From Gammaproteobacteria bacterium (GTDB taxonomy: Bacteria; Pseudomonadota; Gammaproteobacteria; HTCC5015), in NCBI GenBank assembly GCA_026004975.1, contig BPKE01000001.1, forward strand, positions 685,788-749,787: DNA of 64,000 nucleotides. The letters run 5' to 3'. Made by a program: the position numbers and the translations under genes. Positions 60,635 to 64,000 of this stretch are shown in pieces. The stretch's first letter is position 1. Every line of letters starts with the position of its first letter. The notes under the pieces are model-generated. The model made no database searches. It saw only the letters and a program-made list of their open reading frames with translations, and was not told the origin of the DNA.

Positions 60635-62119
60635 ATGGCGCGCATCGCCAGCGGTTCGGACTGGAGCTTCGAGGACATCGAGCGCTTCGACGCCGTGCTG
60701 GCCGAACTCGCCGCGGGTTTCGGCCTGGACACCTATCCGAACCAGATCGAAGTCATCACCGCCGAGCAGATGATGGATGCGTATTCGACGGTCGGGCTGC
60801 CCGTCGGCTACGCGCACTGGAGTTTCGGAAAGCGCTTCGTCGAGGTGGAAAACCGTTACCGCCGGGGCGAGATGTCGCTGGCCTACGAGCTCGTGATCAA
60901 CTCCAACCCCTGCATCGTCTACCTGATGGAAGAGAACACACTGACGATGCAGGCGCTGGTTCTCGCTCATGCGGCTTACGGGCACAACGCCTTCTTCAAG
61001 GGCAACTACCTGTTCCAGACCTGGACCCAGGCCGATTCGATCATCGACTACCTGGTCTTCGCCCGCGACTACGTGCGCCGCTGCGAGCAACGCCACGGGG
61101 AGCAGGCGGTCGAAAGCCTGCTCGACGCCTGCCACGCGCTGATGAACTACGGGGTGGACCGTTACAAGCGGCCGCCGCCGCTCTCGGCGCAGCACGAGGC
61201 GGCCCGGCAGGCGGCGCGCGAGGCCCATCTTCAGGCCCAGATCAACGAGCTGTGGCGGACCTTGCCGGTTTCGCCGGGCCCGCGCGAGACCGCGGCGCCG
61301 CAGCGGTTTCCGCCCGAGCCCGAGGAGAACCTGCTGTATTTCATCGAAAAGAACGCGCCCCTGCTCGAGCCCTGGGAGCGCGAAATCGTGCGCATCGTCC
61401 GCAAGCTGGCGCAGTACTTCTATCCTCAGCGCCAGACCAAAGTCATGAACGAGGGCTGGGCGTGCTTCTGGCATTACACGCTGATGAACGCGCTCTACGA
61501 AGGCGGCTACGTGGACGAGGGCTTCATGCTCGAGTTCATCACCGCGCACACGAACGTCATCGCCCAGCCGCCCTACGACCATCCCGGCTACTTCGGCATC
61601 AATCCCTACGCCCTGGGGTTTGCGATGATGCGCGACATCCAGCGGATCTGTGAGTCGCCAGAGGACGAGGACCGGGAGTGGTTCCCGGAGATCGCCGGCT
61701 CGGACTGGCGGGAGACGCTCGATTTCGCGATGCGCAACTTCAAGGACGAAAGCTTCATCCGCCAGTACCTCTCGCCGCGGCTGATGCGCGAGTTCCGCCT
61801 GTTCGCGCTGCTCGACGACGACCAGCGCGAGGCCTACGAGGTCACCGCGATCCACGACGCGCGCGGCTATGCGGCGCTGCGCAATGCGCTGGCCGCGCAG
61901 TACGACCTGGGCTGCACCGAACCGGACATCCAGGTCTGGGACGTGGACGTGCGCGGCGACCGCACGCTGACGCTGCGCCACCACCAGCGGGACCGCCGCC
62001 CGCTGGGCGAGACCACGCGCGCGGTGATGCGGCACCTGCGGCGCTTGTGGCAGTTCCCGGTGCGCCTCGAATCCGTGGACGAGCAGGGCCGGGTGAAAAC
62101 GGTCTGCCGCGTGGAATGA
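60635..62119 (+). CDS. spoVR: SpoVR family protein
   Basis: A 494-residue SpoVR/YcgB-type protein. Signatures include FGLDTYPNQIEVITAEQMMDAYSTVGLPVGYAHWSFGKRF, INSNPCIVYLMEENTLTMQALVLAHAAYGHNAFFKGNYLF, VMNEGWACFWHYTLMNALYEGG and AQPPYDHPGYFGINPYALGFAMMRDI. The start is the ATG with GGTGAAGGCG before it; a GTG nine bases upstream overlaps the yeaH stop (GTGA) and cannot be excluded. Despite the name, in Gram-negatives it is not linked to sporulation. It is coupled to the next gene. Confidence 0.94.
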   Translation: MARIASGSDWSFEDIERFDAVLAELAAGFGLDTYPNQIEVITAEQMMDAYSTVGLPVGYAHWSFGKRFVEVENRYRRGEMSLAYELVINSNPCIVYLMEENTLTMQALVLAHAAYGHNAFFKGNYLFQTWTQADSIIDYLVFARDYVRRCEQRHGEQAVESLLDACHALMNYGVDRYKRPPPLSAQHEAARQAAREAHLQAQINELWRTLPVSPGPRETAAPQRFPPEPEENLLYFIEKNAPLLEPWEREIVRIVRKLAQYFYPQRQTKVMNEGWACFWHYTLMNALYEGGYVDEGFMLEFITAHTNVIAQPPYDHPGYFGINPYALGFAMMRDIQRICESPEDEDREWFPEIAGSDWRETLDFAMRNFKDESFIRQYLSPRLMREFRLFALLDDDQREAYEVTAIHDARGYAALRNALAAQYDLGCTEPDIQVWDVDVRGDRTLTLRHHQRDRRPLGETTRAVMRHLRRLWQFPVRLESVDEQGRVKTVCRVE

Positions 62120-62859
62120 CGCCGCTGCCCGCCCTCGTCGCCCACCGCGGCTGGCCTGCGCGCTACCCGGAAAACACCTTGGCGGGCTTGGCCGCGGCGC
62201 TCGCGGCGGGTGCGCGGGCGGTGGAATTCGACGTGCAACTGAGCCGCGACCGGGTGCCGTTTTTGTCGCACGACGCGACCCTCGAGCGCTGCACGAACGG
62301 AAGCGGCCGGCTGTTCGATCAGGACGCACGGACCCTGGCCCGCCTCTCGGCCGGCGAACCGCGGCGCTTCGGCGGGCGCTTCGGTGCCGAACCGCTGCCG
62401 AGCCTGGCGCGCGCCGTCACCCTGCTGGCGCGGCACGAGGCCATGGCGTTCGTGGAGCTCAAGAGCGAAAGCCTGGAGCGCTTCGGCCGGCGGGCGGTGC
62501 TCGAACGGGTGCTGCGGGAACTGGACGCCCTGGCGGGGCGGGTGTGGATCATCGCCTTCGACCGCGAGCTTTTGGCCTTGTGCCGCGCCTTGCGGGTGCC
62601 GGCGGGCTGGATCTTGCCGGAGGGCGGCGGGGCCGTGCGCGACACGGCCGAGCGCCTGCAACCGGCGTGGCTCGTGGCCGACCGGCGCTTCGCGCCGCGG
62701 CCGCTGTGGCCGGGGCCGTGGTCGTGGGTGCTGTATGTCTGCAACGACCTGCCGTGTGTGCAGGCGGCCGGCCGCGCCGGGGCGGGCTGGGTCGAGACCG
62801 ACGATTTCGGCCCGCTGGCGGCGGCCCGGGAGGCGGCGTGCGCCCGTCGCTCGATCTGA
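62116..62859 (+). CDS. Glycerophosphodiester phosphodiesterase
   Basis: A 247-residue GDPD. The general acid/base histidine is in ALVAHRGWPARYPENTLAGL, the metal-binding pair in AVEFDVQLSRDRVPFLSHD, and later AFVELKSESLERFG carries the third acidic ligand. No signal peptide is visible, so a cytoplasmic (UgpQ-like) enzyme is expected; it releases glycerol-3-phosphate from glycerophosphodiesters. ATG overlaps the spoVR stop (ATGA) and its end overlaps the glpD start by 22 bases, which links lipid-headgroup turnover to the stress operon. Confidence 0.9.
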   Translation: MTPLPALVAHRGWPARYPENTLAGLAAALAAGARAVEFDVQLSRDRVPFLSHDATLERCTNGSGRLFDQDARTLARLSAGEPRRFGGRFGAEPLPSLARAVTLLARHEAMAFVELKSESLERFGRRAVLERVLRELDALAGRVWIIAFDRELLALCRALRVPAGWILPEGGGAVRDTAERLQPAWLVADRRFAPRPLWPGPWSWVLYVCNDLPCVQAAGRAGAGWVETDDFGPLAAAREAACARRSI

Positions 62860-64000
62860 TCGTCGTCGGCGCCGGCATCCAGGGCGCCGGCGTCGCCGAG
62901 GCGGCGGCCGCGGCCGGCCACAGCGTCCTCGTCCTGGAGCAGGCCGCCGCACCGGCGGCGGCGACCTCGAGCCGGTCGAGCAAGTTGATCCACGGCGGCC
63001 TGCGCTACCTGGAGCACGGCGACTTCGCCCTGGTCCGCCGCTGCCTGGCGGCGCGGCGGCGCTTGCTCCGGCTCGCGCCCCACCGCGTCCGCTTGCTGCC
63101 TTTTTTCCTCCCGGTGTACGACGACAGCCCGCGCGGGCCGCTCGTCTTGCGCCTGGGCCTGCTGCTCTACGATGTTCTGGCCATGGGCGGCGCGCCGCGC
63201 CACCGCCGCCTGCCGCGCGCGGCCCACGCGGAATGTTTGCCCTTGCGCCAGGACGGCCTGCTTGCGGTGTTCCGCTATTACGATGCGGCCACCGACGACG
63301 CGGCGCTCACCCGCAGCGTGCTCGAATCGGCGCAGCGGCTGGGCGCGCGGGCCCTGTTCGAGGCCCGCTTCGAGGGCGCCGAATGGGGCGACGCGGGGGT
63401 GAAGGTGCACTGGCGCGAAGCCGGCGGCGCCCGACGGACGCTGGATGCGGCGGCCCTGGTGCTCGCCACGGGACCGTGGATCGAGCGCTCGCTGGCCGGC
63501 TTGCGGCCGCCGCTGGCCGCGCCGCCCTTGGAATACGTGCAAGGCAGCCACATCGTCCTTTGCGGCGAGCTGGGTGAGCGGGCCTATTATCTGCAGGCGC
63601 CGGACGGCCGCGGCGTGTTCGTGGCGCCCTGGCGGGGCCGGCTGCTGGTGGGCACCACCGAGCGACCTTATGCGGGGGATCCGGCGGCGGTCCGGCCCGG
63701 CGCCGACGAGATCGAGGAGCTGCTGGGCGTCTTCAATCACCACTTTCCCGGCTTCTATGGCGGCCGCGCGGCCGGCGCATCGGACGTGCTCGAAGCCTTC
63801 GCCGGCCTGCGCGTGCTCCCGGCGGGCCGGGGCGCCACCGCCGCCCGGTCGCGCCGCCCACTGCTGTGGACCGACCCGAACCCGGTGCCGCGGGTGCTGG
63901 CCGTCTGCGGCGGCAAGCTCACGCTGTACCACGAGACCGCCGAAGCCGCCCTGCAGCGCCTCGGCCGGGCGCTGCCGGCGCGGCCCCGCCGGGCCGACCT
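62838..64000 (+). CDS. Glycerol-3-phosphate dehydrogenase GlpD-like (partial)
   Basis: The gene runs off the right edge; 387 residues are visible in one unbroken frame. The GTG start (giving MRPSLDLIVVGAGIQGAG) has GGAGGCG upstream. The FAD dinucleotide motif is VVGAGIQGAGVAEAAAAAG, followed by SSRSSKLIHGGLRYLEHGDFALV and the later TERPYAGDP and VCGGKLTLYHETAE, all typical of the aerobic FAD-linked family. It would oxidise the glycerol-3-phosphate released by the preceding phosphodiesterase and pass electrons to the quinone pool. Confidence 0.9.
   Translation, partial: MRPSLDLIVVGAGIQGAGVAEAAAAAGHSVLVLEQAAAPAAATSSRSSKLIHGGLRYLEHGDFALVRRCLAARRRLLRLAPHRVRLLPFFLPVYDDSPRGPLVLRLGLLLYDVLAMGGAPRHRRLPRAAHAECLPLRQDGLLAVFRYYDAATDDAALTRSVLESAQRLGARALFEARFEGAEWGDAGVKVHWREAGGARRTLDAAALVLATGPWIERSLAGLRPPLAAPPLEYVQGSHIVLCGELGERAYYLQAPDGRGVFVAPWRGRLLVGTTERPYAGDPAAVRPGADEIEELLGVFNHHFPGFYGGRAAGASDVLEAFAGLRVLPAGRGATAARSRRPLLWTDPNPVPRVLAVCGGKLTLYHETAEAALQRLGRALPARPRRAD

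Noticed and set aside
60635-62119. Sporulation capacity from a SpoVR homologue
   Set aside because: SpoVR-family genes with PrkA and YeaH are widespread in non-sporulating proteobacteria.

Overview
The window is a very GC-rich chromosomal segment (roughly 70% G+C by eye) densely packed with genes, many joined by 4-base ATGA or GTGA overlaps. The gene set (MsrA with an E. coli-type N-terminus, GreB, LexA, MtnB/C/D salvage enzymes, trxA-rho, Lhr, exonuclease I, PrkA-YeaH-SpoVR, urt-ure nitrogen genes) fits a free-living, GC-rich Gammaproteobacterium. That placement is inference from gene content; no rRNA or tRNA was seen. No CRISPR array, insertion sequence, integrase or prophage was recognised, so this reads as core and metabolic-accessory chromosome.

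Layout. 1-4.8 kb: the tail of a Ser/Thr kinase, then methionine and sulfur genes (cytosolic msrA, mtnBCD of methylthioadenosine salvage, exported msrB-msrA) with greB. 4.8-10 kb: methyltransferase, transaldolase, a PA0069-type radical SAM protein, lexA with its own operator, an AbgT transporter. 10.2-19 kb: a beta-mannan/mannobiose utilisation locus (GH5-type mannanase lipoprotein, 2-epimerase, GH130 phosphorylase, sodium-solute symporter, LacI regulator with an operator inside the symporter promoter, second AGE-family isomerase, VOC protein). 19-28 kb: purD, rho, trxA, galE, a DegT aminotransferase, YjbQ, an SRPBCC-dienelactone hydrolase fusion, rhomboid protease, an eIF2B-like protein. 28.3-33.2 kb: a two-gene unit of a PhoD-like phosphatase and an 829-residue protein I do not recognise. 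33.4-46 kb: a nitrogen block on one strand, a lipoprotein gene plus ureDABCEFG, then a porin plus urtABCDE; the porin-urt unit has a strong sigma-54 promoter with two upstream NtrC-like sites. 46-57 kb: sbcB, a glutathionyl-hydroquinone reductase, a DUF4331-like protein with an MscS channel, MAPEG, the large helicase lhr, DUF1015, a histone H1-like protein. 57.4-64 kb: prkA-yeaH-spoVR running into a glycerophosphodiesterase and glpD, which leaves the window.

How it works together. The mannan locus supports extracellular cleavage to mannobiose, uptake, epimerisation to mannosyl-glucose and phosphorolysis. The nitrogen block supports urea capture (porin, UrtABCDE) and hydrolysis (urease with UreDEFG), probably under NtrC/RpoN control.

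Quality warning. Twelve otherwise well-conserved genes are interrupted by about 20 single-base shifts, nearly all +1 insertions and many in short homopolymers; ureC alone carries six. Removing them restores normal family lengths. I treat these as sequence or assembly errors, so such genes are annotated as full-length CDS with the shift positions stated.
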